Below are positions 1 to 12,700 of a stretch of DNA of 64,000 nucleotides, piece after piece. The DNA is from Cymbidium sinense (taxonomy: Eukaryota; Streptophyta; Magnoliopsida; Asparagales; Orchidaceae): the NCBI GenBank assembly GCA_021442155.1, contig CM038214.1, positions 21,539,808-21,603,807 of the forward strand, given 5' to 3'. Made by a program: the position numbers and the translations under genes. Numbering within the stretch: position 1 is the stretch's first letter; each line of letters starts with the position of its first letter. The notes beneath the pieces are model-generated. The model did not search any database. It was not told where the DNA came from and saw only the letters and a list, made by a program, of their open reading frames with translations.

Positions 1-479
1 TTTTCATTTCTTTATCCACCCTATCCTCTTAGTGAAATGAAAGCTCCTTTTAGTCTCATCTCATTACAGAAAACCCAACACTTCGAAAGAATGGCTTGCC
101 ACTCCAGATCAAATCCCCTGTTTACAAGATCAGCCCTTGCATAAGGGATGGAAGATTTTCTCAGTTTCAAGGGATCAAAAGAGAAGCTTTGGTTTGGTCA
201 ATTAGGTCTAAACTCACTTGATTGAAAGTCCAATATATTCTTTATTTGGAAGGGGAATGGTAGTTGAGTTTTCACATTTTTCTTCTTATCACTTATTTGT
301 TTGTCCACCATGTGTACTTCTAATAATGCCTCTTGAGGTATAGGTTGGTTACCAAATTTTTCTCTTTTCACATGTGGGTTCATCACCTTTGAAATGATCT
401 TTGACATTCAATTGGGTAAGTGAGTTGAAGTCATCCTTAGCTTACTAGAAATAAAAGATGGGGGGGGGGTGATGGTTAA
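1..479. other. Unassigned sequence left of the Ty3/gypsy remnant
   Basis: No recognisable protein, RNA gene or repeat. A 69-codon minus-strand frame (198-407) has no family features that I recognise. A run of nine or more G lies near 461-470. It may be the decayed upstream part of the retroelement that becomes recognisable at about 480, but nothing here proves it. Confidence 0.3.
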
Positions 480-1135
480 GTGGTACTAAGGTGGGAGGAG
501 CTTATCTTCTCAAAGAGAGAGAAGGAAGGTGGTAAGCAGCCACATAAGGTAGATTATAATGTGCTCACCCACCTGAGGAAGCTCTCAGCCTCTCTTAGCA
601 TTTATGATGGTTTAAAGATGTCCCCCAAATTAATGGAAACTCTAGTCAAAGCGTTACTAGAGCCATAGGTGTTCCTTACTTTGGCAAGAAAGACTTGGAA
701 GAAGCACACTACCTCAAGGAGATTCCCAGAGTAATCTTCTCCGATGAAGATCTATTGCTAGGCACATCAGACCACAATCATCTTTTGTAAGTGTTAGTGA
801 TTGTAAATGATAAAAAATGGAACCGAATCTTAGTAGATCCTAGGGCTTTAGTTCACATTATGAATGTAAATACTTTAGCCCACTTGATACAGATAAGTTG
901 AGCTCTGATAAACTCATGCTTAGAGGGTTCAATGAATAGGGTGAGAAAGCACTCAAGTCTATCACCCTCTTGCTATAGTTTGGTGATCTGAGTACTAAAG
1001 CAAAGCATCACATCATAGATTCAGACACCTCTGACAATGCATTGATCGGTAGGCCATGAATCCATGTGTATAGGATGAATCCCTCAATGCTTCATTAATG
1101 TATAAAATATCAACATGATGGGGTTGAGTATGCCT
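480..1135 (+). pseudogene. Ty3/gypsy gag C-terminus and aspartic protease fragment
   Basis: The first 62 codons carry a LRKLSASLSIYDGLKMSP-type stretch followed by LVKALLEP, a pattern I associate with the region before the protease in plant gypsy polyproteins. After frameshifts, 800-1,135 reads RILVDPRALVHIMN (retropepsin-like; the catalytic DSGA position reads DPRA), then LMLRGFNE, HHIIDSDTSDNALIGRPWIH and PSMLH. The GRPWIH motif is characteristic of plant Ty3 proteases. The active-site motif is altered and the frame is broken several times, so it cannot be functional. Confidence 0.65.
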
Positions 1136-1779
1136 ACAAGATACCCATGAAATTGTCTTATACAAGGATGCAAAGCATTACCTTCCCCGCCAATAGGGTG
1201 AGGATGGACCTTATGAGACCGGGTTCAGCTTCCAAAGGTAGCACCCAAATTTTGACTACCAACCTAAGTACCTCCTACCGTATTATGGCAGTAGAATGGG
1301 CAGACGAGGTAAGGTAAGAGTCCTCTGAAGTTGAGGAGAATCAAAGCAAAGTGTCAAAGCCTGCAATAGAATAAAGTAAAAAAATAAAGTCTAGCACCTC
1401 TCCTTTATCACTAACCACACTCCCTTGGCTTCAAGGCTAGTGGTAGATATGGGAACGTTCTATGTTCCCCCAATAAAGAGGCACACTAAGCGTGAGCTCT
1501 TTTTTGATAGTTCTAGGTCCACTGAAGGAAAAAAATGCTGTAATCCTTCTTCACTTCAAATGATAAGATGAAAGATCTTCAAGTTTCTTATTACTCTTGT
1601 CCTTTAGTAGATAAGTGTCTACATACTAGTTTATTTCCATCAAAGTGGTCAGCTAAATAGGGCAGCCTATATGACATGTTCTATCATACTGACTTACCCC
1701 AATAAGGTGCTAGTTGGGATATGTGGAAACTCCACACACATCCCTTAGGCTGTAGTTTTTGTAGGGTGATTACTTGCTT

Positions 1780-1965
1780 TCTTGAAGTCCCTGAAGTCTT
1801 CAAAAGAGGTCAAGAGGATCTCGACTTAAAGAATCCAGATTCTTGGGGACTCGCAGCTCATTATCAACCAAGTAGTTGGAATGTAGAAAATTTGGTAGCT
1901 GCAAGTAAATATCAAAAGAGTGATGGAAAGTGTTTGATTCTCATCAAAGTGTTGATCTCCAATTG
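1780..1965 (+). pseudogene. Ty3/gypsy RNase H fragment
   Basis: One frame reads LRIQILGDSQLIINQVVGM, matching the conserved GDSQLVxNQ motif of plant retrotransposon RNase H, in which the Asp is catalytic. It lies in order between the protease and integrase fragments. The rest of the domain is eroded. The 81-codon frame at 1,721-1,966 overlaps it in another phase and appears to be a shadow. Confidence 0.5.
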
Positions 1966-2099
1966 ACAAAGATTGGCTTCTGGATCTTTTGCAAATAAGA
2001 AGATATCCCATTTGAAGTCTACCTTGATAGCAAAAATGAAGATAAACTAGATTAAATCCTCATTGAGTATCTACAATGTGGAAATTCTATCTCTCTTGT

Positions 2100-3195
2100 A
2101 AAATAGATAGCTCTTTCGTTCACATTTGTTAATAACACTTTATACTGACACTCATTTCACCAATTATGGCTTTGATGTCTTAGCAAAGAGGAGGCCCAAA
2201 AGGTCATGGGTGAGGTACATTTCAGATTGTGTGAAGCACACCAATCTGGGCCCAAGATGAAGCAAAAAATTCAACACCTTGAGTATTATTGGCCAACGAT
2301 GACTCAAGACTATGTAAATCATGCTCATAGGTGTCATTAGTGCTAGATACATAGAACAGTTTTTCACCAACTTCCAAATCCTCTCTATCCAATGATGGTT
2401 TCAAGGCCTGGGATACGAATGTAGCTGGTCCTATTGATCCTCTATCATCTAAGGGTCATAGGTTTATTCTCATTGCTACAACTTACTTTTCTAAGTGGGA
2501 TAAAGCAGTTTTACTAAAAGAGGTTAAGGCAGACAATGTCTTAGAATTCTTCAGGGATGAATAAAGAAAATAGAAACTGGATAAAATTGTATATCAATTT
2601 TTTTTCCTCATCGAATCATATCCAACAATGGCACTACCTTCTGTAGTATAAAAATTACTAGATTTATTCGTGGCATCACATAGATTAGCAGTACTGGATG
2701 ATTTACTATCCCAAGGCTAATGGCTTAACGGAGGCTTTAAATAAGACTTTGGTACAACTTATCATACTACAACGCAGTCTACTCCTTATGCTCTCACCTT
2801 TGGAGTCGATGCTGTCTTGCCTCTAGAGATAGAGCTTCCTTCATTGCGCATTGCCCTTAGTTACAAGTTCACTTAGGATGAGAGTGCCCAGCTAAGGCTG
2901 GAAGAACTTGAGAATCTCGATGAGGTCAGCTTTCAGGCTCAACAAAATTCTGAGATTTATCATGCTAGAATCACCCAAGCACATGATAAGTTAGTCCTTC
3001 CCAAAACATTTTGAGCTGGAGATCTTATTCTTTGTCTTCAGTGGCCAATCATGGCACTTTGTCATAAAGGTGACAAGTTTTAGCCAACTAGGGAAGGCCC
3101 TTTTGTAGTTGGAAAAGCTTACGAAGGAAGATCATACCAACATGTTGACTCTGAAGGAGGCCATCCCATCTATAGTAGGAGTCTCTTTTCAAGAT
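2100..3195 (+). pseudogene. Ty3/gypsy integrase, copy A
   Basis: This is the zinc-binding and catalytic part of a retrotransposon integrase, which would insert element cDNA into chromosomes. Recognisable pieces, split over frames, are KKEEAQKVMGEVHF-like sequence, GPKMKQKIQHLEYYWPTMTQ and VNHAHRCH (end of the HHCC zinc domain), AGPIDPLSSKGHRFILIATT (core start), ALNKTLVQLI, and near 3,085-3,190 REGPFVVGKAYEGRSY, the usual C-terminal end of gypsy pol. Relative to copy B at 54,250-55,370 it has lost about 65 bp before the CAACGCAGTCTACTCC stretch. In-frame stops are frequent. Confidence 0.75.
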
Positions 3196-6100
3196 AGTTC
3201 TTTTGTTAAGACTGTCATATTTTCAACTCTCCCAGGCTTTCTTTGCTGTAGTTTGGACATCCTAGTGTCTTCTACATGTCCATTTTCAAGACTTCTACTT
3301 GAAAATATACATCTGTTGAAAGATTTTGTATTTTCTAGTCTGGCACACAAGCAAAACAAAGCACTTAGGAACTCAAAATGCAGGGACCAACAAATCAAAA
3401 CTTGATACCCTACTTGCTTGGAAGAGTGCTTTCTTCCTATAATAAACCTTAAAATTTTTGCTTCATATTCTATTATCTAGTCTTTCTTATAAGTAAAGAA
3501 AAAGTGAAAATGAACCTGTCATTTCAGTCAAGTATAAGCTAACCTCTCCTCTTAGTCCAGTATGGCAAGCTAACCTCTCCTTTCAGTTTCTTTCTATGTG
3601 CAGTTTCATACTTGAATTTTCTTTCTATACATAATTTTGTATATAACAATCATTCAGTCCTGTTGAATCAAGTCTATTATTTGTTTATGATAAGCCAACA
3701 CCCAATAGAGCCTAGCCCTGAGGACCTAAATGGTCTAGTGAAGCTAATACCCACTTGGTGTAAGTACTTCTCAAACTTGACACAACTTTTCAGAAGAGAA
3801 TAATTGTAAGGTGAGTCAAAACAACCACTTTTGTACAAATTCCAATCATGGTATGCTAATTTTGTATAAAAATATCAACAACATCAAATTTTGTTGACAC
3901 AAAGTTGAGATTGGGAGGGTGTTCAATCGAGTTACTTCTTTCAGTACTAAGGCATTTTGGGTTTCACTCCAGTAGGATTAAGTACATCCATGTGATGTTT
4001 AATAGCTAGCTAGTTTTTTGTTCTATAAAATGGAGTACACAGTTTCTTCAAGTCATCACGGGGATTGCGACTGGGAGACCTATTGGCACCATCACTCTTC
4101 AATATTACAGAGGAGGTCCTTACTAATTATGTTATTACATTGATGCCCTCAATCCGATGGTCCTTATTTTCCCACTTGGCAAGTTGCTACTTTGCTTAGA
4201 ACAACAAAGTAAAAGATGCTTTCAGAAATAATCTTCCTTAAGAATATTCCTTCTTATTGTTCGGATGATCCTGCCATCCACTTTGGGGTTAGATAAAAAA
4301 TGTGATGACATATAGTTCTAAGGTTGGCCTAACTTGATGACACAATTATTGAGTTTTTTGACCTATGTAAAGCATATTTCTTGCTCGCTGATTTGTCAAT
4401 GAAGTCATTCTGGATCCCTAACTCAAAAGACTTAATAGCTAAAGATCGTATGGCATCTATTTATCCATGTTGAAGTAAGTTTTTGAGGGTGAGGTGCTAG
4501 TTTGGAGAGATAAGGAAATTAATCCAAATGGATTTTTGATCTCAAAGTGTGTTTGACTTCTAGCAATCTTTAGTTGAAAGCTACAACTCCTAAGTGCAGT
4601 GCTAGTGTAGTGCTCCAAGGAAAAGATCCTTGTGAAACTTTAGTAGCCTCTAGCTTTATAGACTATTCAATTATTGAAGAAAGCAATTTTAGAAACTTAG
4701 AAAAGCTCAAATTCTTTTTAGCTAATGGAAAGCACTACTTCCATATGCTAGAGATGAATTAGTGAAACAACTAATATATGACAACTACTTCAATTCCCTT
4801 TCTCATTATAAAGATCTATTTTTATAAGTAGATTTAGGTCTTGTTCCAGATAGCTTGAACCAAAGGGAGCAAAACTTATGGATTTCAAAAGACTTTCAAT
4901 ATGAGCTATGTTCATGAAGTGATGTCTTGCTAGAGTGCGAAAGGGCCAATTGAAATTGCTACTGAAAATGAAGCTGAATTGAGTTCATAATAGAAAATCT
5001 TCTTTATTACTTTGCTTTTTGAAATAGTAGAATAGAAGAGGTGCATGGTAAAAGTTCCAACTTAGATAGCTAAGATTTTTGATGAACTGAATTCTTTTAT
5101 CCGAACTGACCTCGAATTTCTTTTCAATTAAGTTATCAGTCTAGTCTTGTTTTGCTTGTACGTCACGCTTTTATGCTATTGGCAGCATGGGTTTGCACTT
5201 GGAAAATACATCTACCTAATAATCTCATATATAGAAGAATGTAGAACAATTTTGCTCTATACCTTACTGTTGGAAGTAGTCGGCTTGCTGAAACTACCCA
5301 ATACTACTCGCCATTCAAAAGAGTCCACTAAAGCTAAAGGTGAAGACTTCAATAAAAAAATCTCATGTTTTTCTATGCTGTTTCGAGCGATCCTTTTTCA
5401 ATGACATCCAAAAGCACATGGGAATATGGGACACATGTCTAGTTCTCATTGGAAAGAGAAGAAGGAAAGGTGCAGATGAAAGCGGTATCAAACTTTAGCA
5501 CAGGGTGGGCATCCATCTATTCGTTATCCCTTAATCGAATGGGAGTTCTTCTCAATGGAGTTTTCATCACTGCTATAGTCAAAATTCTCTTTGATAGCCT
5601 GAGAGAGAAAGGATCAAATAAGTTTCAGTGAATGCTTTAAAGATTCTATCATGAATTTCCCTTTTGGGAACACATGGATGCCTTATACTTCATCATGGAC
5701 AAACTGAGTGACTCTTTCCTTTTTGAGTGCTTGTTCATAGTATGTGGAACACGAACAAGTTGTTTCAATAGTGGTTCAAGAAGCAAGGCCCACCATGCAC
5801 TAATCCCAAGCAAATGAAGCATCAGCAGCATAAAGTGAAGATCACATATAAAATATAGAAGCATAGCTTCTTTCAATCAATTCAACAATGAAAATCTAGA
5901 TTCGACTGCTTGCCCCCCCAGAAGCATCATGTAGACCTCTTATTCTCTCCAAAGATCAGAGTAGTTAGTCATGCTTCAAAGTTTACCATCTCATAGCCTA
6001 CTCGAGACATAACCATACTTGCATAGGAGCATTGACTAGTTAGGGTTAATCCACTCCCAAGTGTGTGACAGTCCAAGTTTATCACTGGTTTGTCAGTTAT

Positions 6101-6829
6101 GGAAGTTTCCCATTGAGTTGAGGCAAGCTTAGCCACTAGCCCCCTTCCAACTACATAAGAAACTCTTGCTTGGGGAAAACCTTTCCTTTAGAGTGGGCAA
6201 GCCTTTTTTCTGTTAGTTGGCAGGGTGCTAAACCCTAGTTATTTGATACTAACCTCTATTCAGCTCAATCTTCCTCCTCTATTGTGTATGGAAAAGAGAT
6301 CCATCTACTTCTCTTCTGGTTTCTTTCCCAGCGAACTACCTATCATCTTTATTAGCAGTCCTTCTAACTCAAAATTAGAGTCTGGGATCAGAAGAGGCTT
6401 TCAAATCTTTCTTCCTTTGCTTTTGCTTATACCCCTTACCTCCCCAGCTAAGGTTACTTTCTGAAGAATTCTTATTAAGTTTCTCCCTCTAGAACGCACC
6501 GCCTACCCTTTCAAACTTGTTTCCAAAATAGCATATTATGCTACCTTTTGACAAGGAAAGGAAATGACGAATGTGGAATAAAGGGCTAGCCATACTTGGC
6601 TAATTTTGTTAGAATTGTGGGGGATTGGAAAAGAGATATGGTTTCCTTAGATTAAGAATACCTCCTCCAGTTTTTGTATGTGGCTATAGTAAATGTTACA
6701 AGTGGCGTTGAAGGTTCAACTAGCTATCTAACAGAGGAAGGCTTGGAGCGAGTATGCATTGAGCGCGTATCCATGGTGAACGATGTATAAATCGTGAAGT
6801 TGGAGGATAAACTAGACTCCTGGTGCAGT
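3196..6829. other. Unassigned degenerate sequence
   Basis: Several short open frames exist (3,109-3,405; 4,574-4,762; 5,147-5,404; 6,225-6,464) but none shows a domain I recognise. The base composition is moderate rather than strongly AT-rich. There is an imperfect repeat of GCTAACCTCTCC near 3,538-3,580. It could be internal or LTR sequence of the flanking Ty3 elements or transferred mitochondrial spacer DNA; neither is shown. Confidence 0.3.
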
Positions 6830-7935
6830 CAATAGCCATGCATGCTATGATGGCAGACTCCAACATACAAATGGAAGATGCCAAAGTGCAAATGATGGAT
6901 GCCAAAATATAGACTTTGAAAGGTAAAATGTATGAGCTTTTTACACACTTCTAGGCTCATCTTGGGGATGGTAACTCAAAGCTTGGGTTGAGAAATGAGA
7001 TGCACTCATTGAGGGAAGACATTGGAGTGTTTAAGAATGTAGTCGCTTTGACTGCATTTGGTTATGGGTCGTCAGGGTCTCACTAATGTGAAGGCACATG
7101 GCCCAAAGAAGTGCTTCGGGGAGCAAAATGTCAGGGACTTAGAGAACTTATAGGAGACATGGGGTTGTACTCTTGAAGCAAAGAAGTTTAAAATTAGGTT
7201 GAGCTTCATTGGTGAGGACATTAAAACTTGGTTTTGCAATAATCAGGATGCCCTTGCTAATCCACGGATCGTTAGTTGGGAGGGACAATCAAAAAAGAGA
7301 AATGCAAAAGCAATTTTTCTCTGCACGAATGTATTATGGCAAGGTAGAGAGGCTTTGCATAAAGTGTGGCAAACTTGGTCCATGCAAAAGTAAGTTAGGT
7401 AGTTGTAGTCATTGATGATGAAGATAGGGAACTTGGTAGAAGAATATGGAACTTGCATAAACTGAGGTAGAAGAATACAAGGTGTTTAGGTTTGAGGTGG
7501 GTCTCCAATAGTGGGCAAGGAAAGAGTTGCAAAAATAAAATCTGCATGACCTGGCCTCAACAATTCGAGTAGTAGAAGGCTTCTATGGCGAAAGTTTGTC
7601 AACCACTAAGAAAAAATTGAGGACACTTTTTTCCCAATTGAGAAGAAGTAGGGTGGTGATGATAAAAGAGAGATTGCTCCTACTAAGAAAAACTTTTAAG
7701 GAAGACTCAAGATTCTTCATTGGTGGTGGGCTATATTGTGCTCGTGACTATGCAAAGAAGGAGAAACTTTCTGTTCTTATTGCTAGGGATGAGCAAGCTA
7801 AACCCTTCAGGGTGAATCCCCTACAACTTCTCAATGCAATCCTACACAAGAAGAAGTCTTCTGTTAACGGGTTAATGTATGTAGATGTCATGGTGAATGG
7901 TGAAACCCTAGCACATGGAGAAAGGGTGCTTTAAG
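6830..7935 (+). pseudogene. Ty3/gypsy gag remnant, running into the protease
   Basis: The segment reads as plant Ty3/gypsy gag, the capsid-nucleocapsid protein. First comes a heptad-like stretch with RNEMHSLREDIGVFKNVVAL (about 6,985-7,050), then FGEQNVRDLENL and TLEAKKFK of the Retrotrans_gag domain (about 7,117-7,190), IKTWFCNN, later FRFEVGLQ and ARKELQK (about 7,490-7,535) and LHDLASTIRVVEGF (about 7,545-7,580). The last 112 codons (7,596-7,934) contain YCARDYAKKEKLSVLIA, a mutated zinc-knuckle region, then RVNPLQLLNAI and GLMYVDVMVNGE, the usual start of the protease. There are several stops and frameshifts. It probably comes from the same kind of element as copy A, but lies 3.6 kb away in gag-after-pol order, so it is a separate or rearranged insertion. 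Confidence 0.7.
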
Positions 7936-8885
7936 CTCCACTCCTTTCCTTCTGCTTGAGCTATTCAAAAACTTTGATTCCAACTATTAGCATTCAATTC
8001 CATTTGCTTTGGTTCAATTTTGAACTTACCTTTTTCAAGCCAAGTCTGGTGCCACAATTTGAGTAAAAAAATATAGTTTATGAGGAATTTGAGCAACAAG
8101 TCAACCCTCTATCATTTGATAAAGAAAGAATTCAGTAGACAATAGTGTAATGAAATATGCCTTCATCTGAGAATTGATAATTCTGGCTCTATTAAGACTA
8201 CCTGGGCAATCTCCCTCACACTGAAAAGCCCATAAATGGACATATGAGAGATATACTAAATCGGAGCTAGATAGCAAGGTTGGAAAAGTCAGCTACTGAC
8301 CTTTGTAGGGCACAAAACCCTAACAAAATTAATAATCGTAGGGATACCCAATCACATGTTGAGCAACTTCAAGCTTCCAACCTGCACAATCAATCAGATT
8401 GAAGTCTTGAAATGTGACTTCCTTTGTTCCCAAGGTAAAGTACAAAAATCAATGTGATGAATTGGTGGTCCATCTTCCAACCCTGGCAGGAGGGAGGCCG
8501 TGCTATTCCTTCTTTTGCACTCAAAACTCAACCTTCCAAGCTAAATTCCTCTTGAAACTTCTCGCATGTATAGTGACTTCATTTGCCAATAATGAAAGCA
8601 AAAGACTTTCCCAAGGGATGTTGTCCACTAGATGTGGAGCCTAAATACTCAGCCTACTCTTCCGGGAAGTCCATTTATGCCAAAAAGCATATTCTCTAAA
8701 GTGGAATAGTACGTGTCATTAGTGATGACAAGGACACCAACATATGGCAATCTGCTTGGCTCAATGGTTATCCTGTGAGACCAAATAGCCAAGATCACTC
8801 CTTCAGACAACAACCTCTTACTCCGACCTAATTTATGTTGGTCTATGGGTCCAATTGATGAGATGATTCACTTACTTTCCAATTA
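7936..8885. other. Unassigned degenerate sequence
   Basis: No confident feature. A 76-codon frame (8,414-8,644) is not recognised. Near 8,730-8,790 one frame reads DDKDTNIWQSAWLNGYPVRP, which weakly resembles the GDG-x-IW-x-DxWL motif of a LINE reverse-transcriptase zinc domain; too short to call. Confidence 0.3.
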
Positions 8886-8948
8886 AAAAAAGGCACAGCA
8901 CTGGAACTTCTATGTAGGCTTTTGTAGGTTTGAATCCCTCTCTTTTCA
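8886..8948 (+). pseudogene. trnS-GGA: Decayed tRNA-Ser (GGA) of plastid type
   Basis: The stretch around 8,900-8,945 keeps the anticodon arm TTGGAA-like core (here CTGGAACTTC with GGA as anticodon), the long variable arm sequence TATGTAGGCTTTTG and the T-arm GGTTTGAATCCCTCTC, in the order and near-sequence of plastid trnS-GGA, a tRNA also often carried in plant mitochondrial genomes. Several bases of the variable arm are missing and the 5' acceptor and D arm are not recognisable, so it cannot fold as a normal tRNA. It is probably transferred organelle DNA. Confidence 0.5.
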
Positions 8949-9059
8949 TAGCCACATAACTCCCTTTCAGGGTAAAGAATAAAAAAGAGTAGGAATGATA
9001 GGTCAGTGCCCCGTTTCTACCATTCACTAGTCAGCTAATAAAGGTTAAGCTCACCGTTC

Positions 9060-9740
9060 TTTGAGATGGGCTCTTCTTAAGTAGGAAATTTCTTATAACC
9101 TCATAGTTGCACCTTATTTAAGAGGTTTCTATCGGCTACATTTCTATAAAAGACTAAGTAAGCCATATGGGACAAGAGAAGCTACTTGTTTGATAGCCCT
9201 AGTGTATGCACTTAAGTTAAGTAGAGTAGATGGCACACATAACCAAGCTTGCTGCCAAAGGTTAAGGGTTCATCAACAAATGGCATTAGGACCATTTCTT
9301 AGCCTAGCTTTCAGCAGACTAGCACCATCCTAATCTAGAGTAGTACCTATCCCTATGGGCTTGAGGCAAAGTAAGTGGCTCGCTTCCTTAATCTCATTAC
9401 AGGGAAGGATAGGATATCAGTCTTCGACCTTGATCGGTTCCAAGGGTGAGGAAGAAGTGGGCAACTATTAGAGCTCTTTTATCAAGATAGCCTTTTGATT
9501 AAGCTCAATTAGGTAAATGCTAGTGAAAGCAATCAATGATTTGGGGATGACACAAATGGAGAGGTCACCAAAACAAATGTCATTGGAAAGGCATAAGTCC
9601 TAACATCTACTCTTTTATAGACTCCTTCCAAGAAGCAGGTGAAGGACAAGCTTGTTCACTCATTCCAAGAAGAGGAGAATGAAACCAACCTTGACTACTC
9701 TTTTACTGGGTTGCATCCATCAATCAATTGAAGCATTTTT
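9060..9740 (-). repeat. Dispersed repeat, inverted relative to 53,600-54,080
   Basis: Read on the minus strand this block matches 53,600-54,080 on the + strand along roughly 480 bp. Shared runs include ATGCTTCAATTGATTGA, GGTTTCATTC, CAAAAGGCTATCTTGATA-like sequence, CCCACTTCTTCCTCACCC, CCATAGGGA and GAACCCTTA. In the right-hand copy the block lies just upstream of Ty3/gypsy RNase H-integrase sequence, so it probably belongs to that element family (pol region or nested repeat). No protein domain is recognisable in it. Confidence 0.6.
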
Positions 9741-12700
9741 TATGTGGGAGCTTGAGGATAAAAAGTAGGCTGATGGTGATGCACTAGGCAGCACAGAATT
9801 GCATGTATCTAATAGAATTTCATAGTGAAACCAATAAGCAAACTAGGAAATAGAGACTTATTCTGAAGCTGAGGATGTAGTTCCTATTCCAGCACAAGAA
9901 GAATTGCTTTATCAATAGCACAAGCCAGTGAGAATAGAGATAAAAGCTAGATGGTTTTAGTGAACGGTAGGTGTTAAAAAAGCTTATTCTAAATAAAAAA
10001 GGCTGACTTGAGCTTGGTCAAGTGAAAGTATGCTAGTGATTCCTCCCAACCAATGTAACTAGACACCACATTTTAATTGATTTTCCTCTGGGTTGGATGG
10101 AGGTTATGAAAGAAAAAATCCAACTTTTTATTTTCATCTAGTGCCTCTCACTTTTTGTCAATTAGAAAGATCATGGAGATTTGTAGCATCTTTCTTTCAA
10201 TCCCATCTTGCGAGGGTGCTCCTTTAGTAGGCTCAATAAGCCAGCATATGATGCCACCACTGGGGCCTATTTCAAACTTTGTCCAGTTCAACTCCAGCAA
10301 TTCCTTTGATAGGTTTTCCATTTCCTTCTTTGTCTGAACTATTTTGAGCTTCCAAGCTTGGGCCAGTTCTTCATTTATTTTATCAACCATCCATTTTTTC
10401 AATAATCTTTGAACTTATCTCTGACAATTGTCGGAATCAAACTTTCATTTATTGCCTCATGGATTACACTTCCTGGTTTGATCTAAGTCAAAGAGTAGGG
10501 CTCTTTGTTCTCTCCATTGTTGGAAGCACTATAAATATCATAAGTCGAGGTGGAAGAAGACAACGCAGATGAATGCAGTTGAGATGGGTTGTGGTGGAGT
10601 AAAGAATCATTCTTTATCCAAATTCATTTCAGAGGATGCATGGCCAATATGAGTCCAACGGAGTAAAGACTCTGAGCTTGATGCACTGATGTCCCCTTGA
10701 AAGGAATCATCATATGAGTGGGGTGAAGTCCTCGCCATGAGTAGCTCTCATAAAGCAAAGTTGACTTTCAAGTTCAAGGTAAGCCCTACTAAGCAAGAGT
10801 AGCCAAACCCTTTGAGATCAAAGGATAGGGCTCGACTGTCTAGAGAAAACCCAACCTTTTCAAGTTAGGCATGAAAGAAATCTGTTAAGTTTTATTTTTT
10901 TCTTATTTATATGTATGTTTCTCATAGCTTTCTTCCCTAAGCCTAATCATGCTTTTTACATGCAATTCGATGGTTCTTGCATTGAAGGAAAGTCAAGAAA
11001 ATCCCACTCATGGACAAAGCAGATTCTTCTCTCATGTCATGGAAAGAGTATATGCTGCAAATCATCCATTCTCAAATCGATCTTTATCTCATCTTTCTCT
11101 TATATTTCTGCAGTGAAGTTCCTTGTGCTTAAACCTAATTCTACAGTTTAGTGTACTGGTTGTGCTTTCACTAATCGCTTCAAAAGTTTGGGTTTCCTCT
11201 TCCTCTCTTTTGAAAAAAGAACTGAACTAAGTTACCAAGAGAAATCTCAAATTGCCTGTAATTTACAAAGTGGGGGAGAAAGGTCAGGGTAAAAGTGTGA
11301 CTAGAACGATAAACTAAGACACTCACTTCCATAATGAGAACTAACTTGGAACCATGATCGTTGCACCAATTTATGTATAGGTCATGGGAAACCTATTGAA
11401 TGTTATGATCACCGGTGAGCTAGTACTTTCTATCTCAACTTGAACTCGATTAACTTGTATGAGTGGAGCTGGTAGACCAATCCTACTAGTACTAAAGAAG
11501 TGAAGGGCATAAGCAAAACTTGAACCTTATCCAAGCTTCTCTCTCACTTTGCTCGAGCCTCTCAACTCTCCTTTTAGCCTCATTACTCGAGGAAAAGGAG
11601 AAATGGGTTTACCAAATATTTGATAGAGTCTGAATCAGTCGAGCACGTAGTTCTGTAACCTATAGGTGGAGCACTAAAGCATATTTCTTTGATTGAGATC
11701 TTCCCAATCGCAACTTATCTATCAGTTGAGTAACTTCATCCCGTTTCCTCCTCTAGCGGTTGAATGTAAAGCTGCTTCTTTAGTTCAGGAAAAATAAAAT
11801 CTTGATTAATCTTATGAGAATAATTCAGGATCAAAGGAGGCTTCATTTCATCTCTCGAGACTTTCATAGATGGTGTAAATGAGAGCAACTATAGATTTAG
11901 GTCAGCTTGTCTTTTCGGATGAGGTGGGAGTTGGGTAGGGGTAATCTTGGATGTTAGTCCAATTACTTCATAGTCAGGTGATGCCTGGTACTAGTCAAGA
12001 ATGTTTTAAAAAAGAAAAAAAAACATTGTCTTATTACCATCATAGAAAATGTGCCTTATGAAAGAGTCTATGAAAAAGGATGGAAGTCAATGCTATAGTG
12101 ACGTTATAGCTATGTTCAATAGGAATTCCTCCTAAAAAAAGGATGTCGAGTTTATTGATGAGTTTCAAAAGCAACATGGCTTGAAGCATCTCTCTTCTTT
12201 CAGATATCGACATACATGAGAATGGTACTTGTTGCCCTTTGGGTTGCCGACAACTTGCTTACAACTGAAACCAGCCTGCTTGACCCACACCCTTTCTTGC
12301 TTATGCAGCTTCATGCCTGACAGCTCCCACTTGCTTCCAAGCTGGCACCTTGGCTACCAATTACTTGCTAACTGCCCTTACTACTACTAGCTTTCTAGAT
12401 ACTATACTACTTGCTTGCTGTTGGGACCAACTTTCTTGGCTATGCTACTATTTTTGCTACTGTCAAGACAGGACTGCAACTACTACTACATGTGCATCTA
12501 GTGCAGCGGCTTGGAAGCTACTACCTTGACCATCTTCCAAAGTTCTAAAGAATCTACTTCCATTTGAAAAAGGCTTCCATCGTGAACTGCTCTACATTCA
12601 ATCACGCAACAATGACTTTTGAAGCACTATGGAGGACAAAGTAGCCTTTTGCTGGCTCTGAATAAATAGTCCAACAAGAACCTCAATTCTTCCATAACAT

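Larger units (their letters stand above)
480..3195 (+). mobile_element. Ty3/gypsy retrotransposon remnant, copy A (protease to integrase)
   Basis: Fragments of a Ty3/gypsy polyprotein lie in the expected order on the + strand: end of gag plus aspartic protease (about 480-1,135), an RNase H fragment (about 1,780-1,965) and integrase (about 2,100-3,195). The reverse transcriptase between protease and RNase H is not recognisable. Many stops and frameshifts show that it is long dead. The integrase half is clearly homologous at the nucleotide level to 54,250-55,370, so the two are members of one family. No LTR pair was found by eye. Confidence 0.75.

Noticed and set aside
8730..8790. LINE zinc-domain-like stretch
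   Set aside because: Only about 20 residues resemble the motif; no RT or other LINE part nearby.
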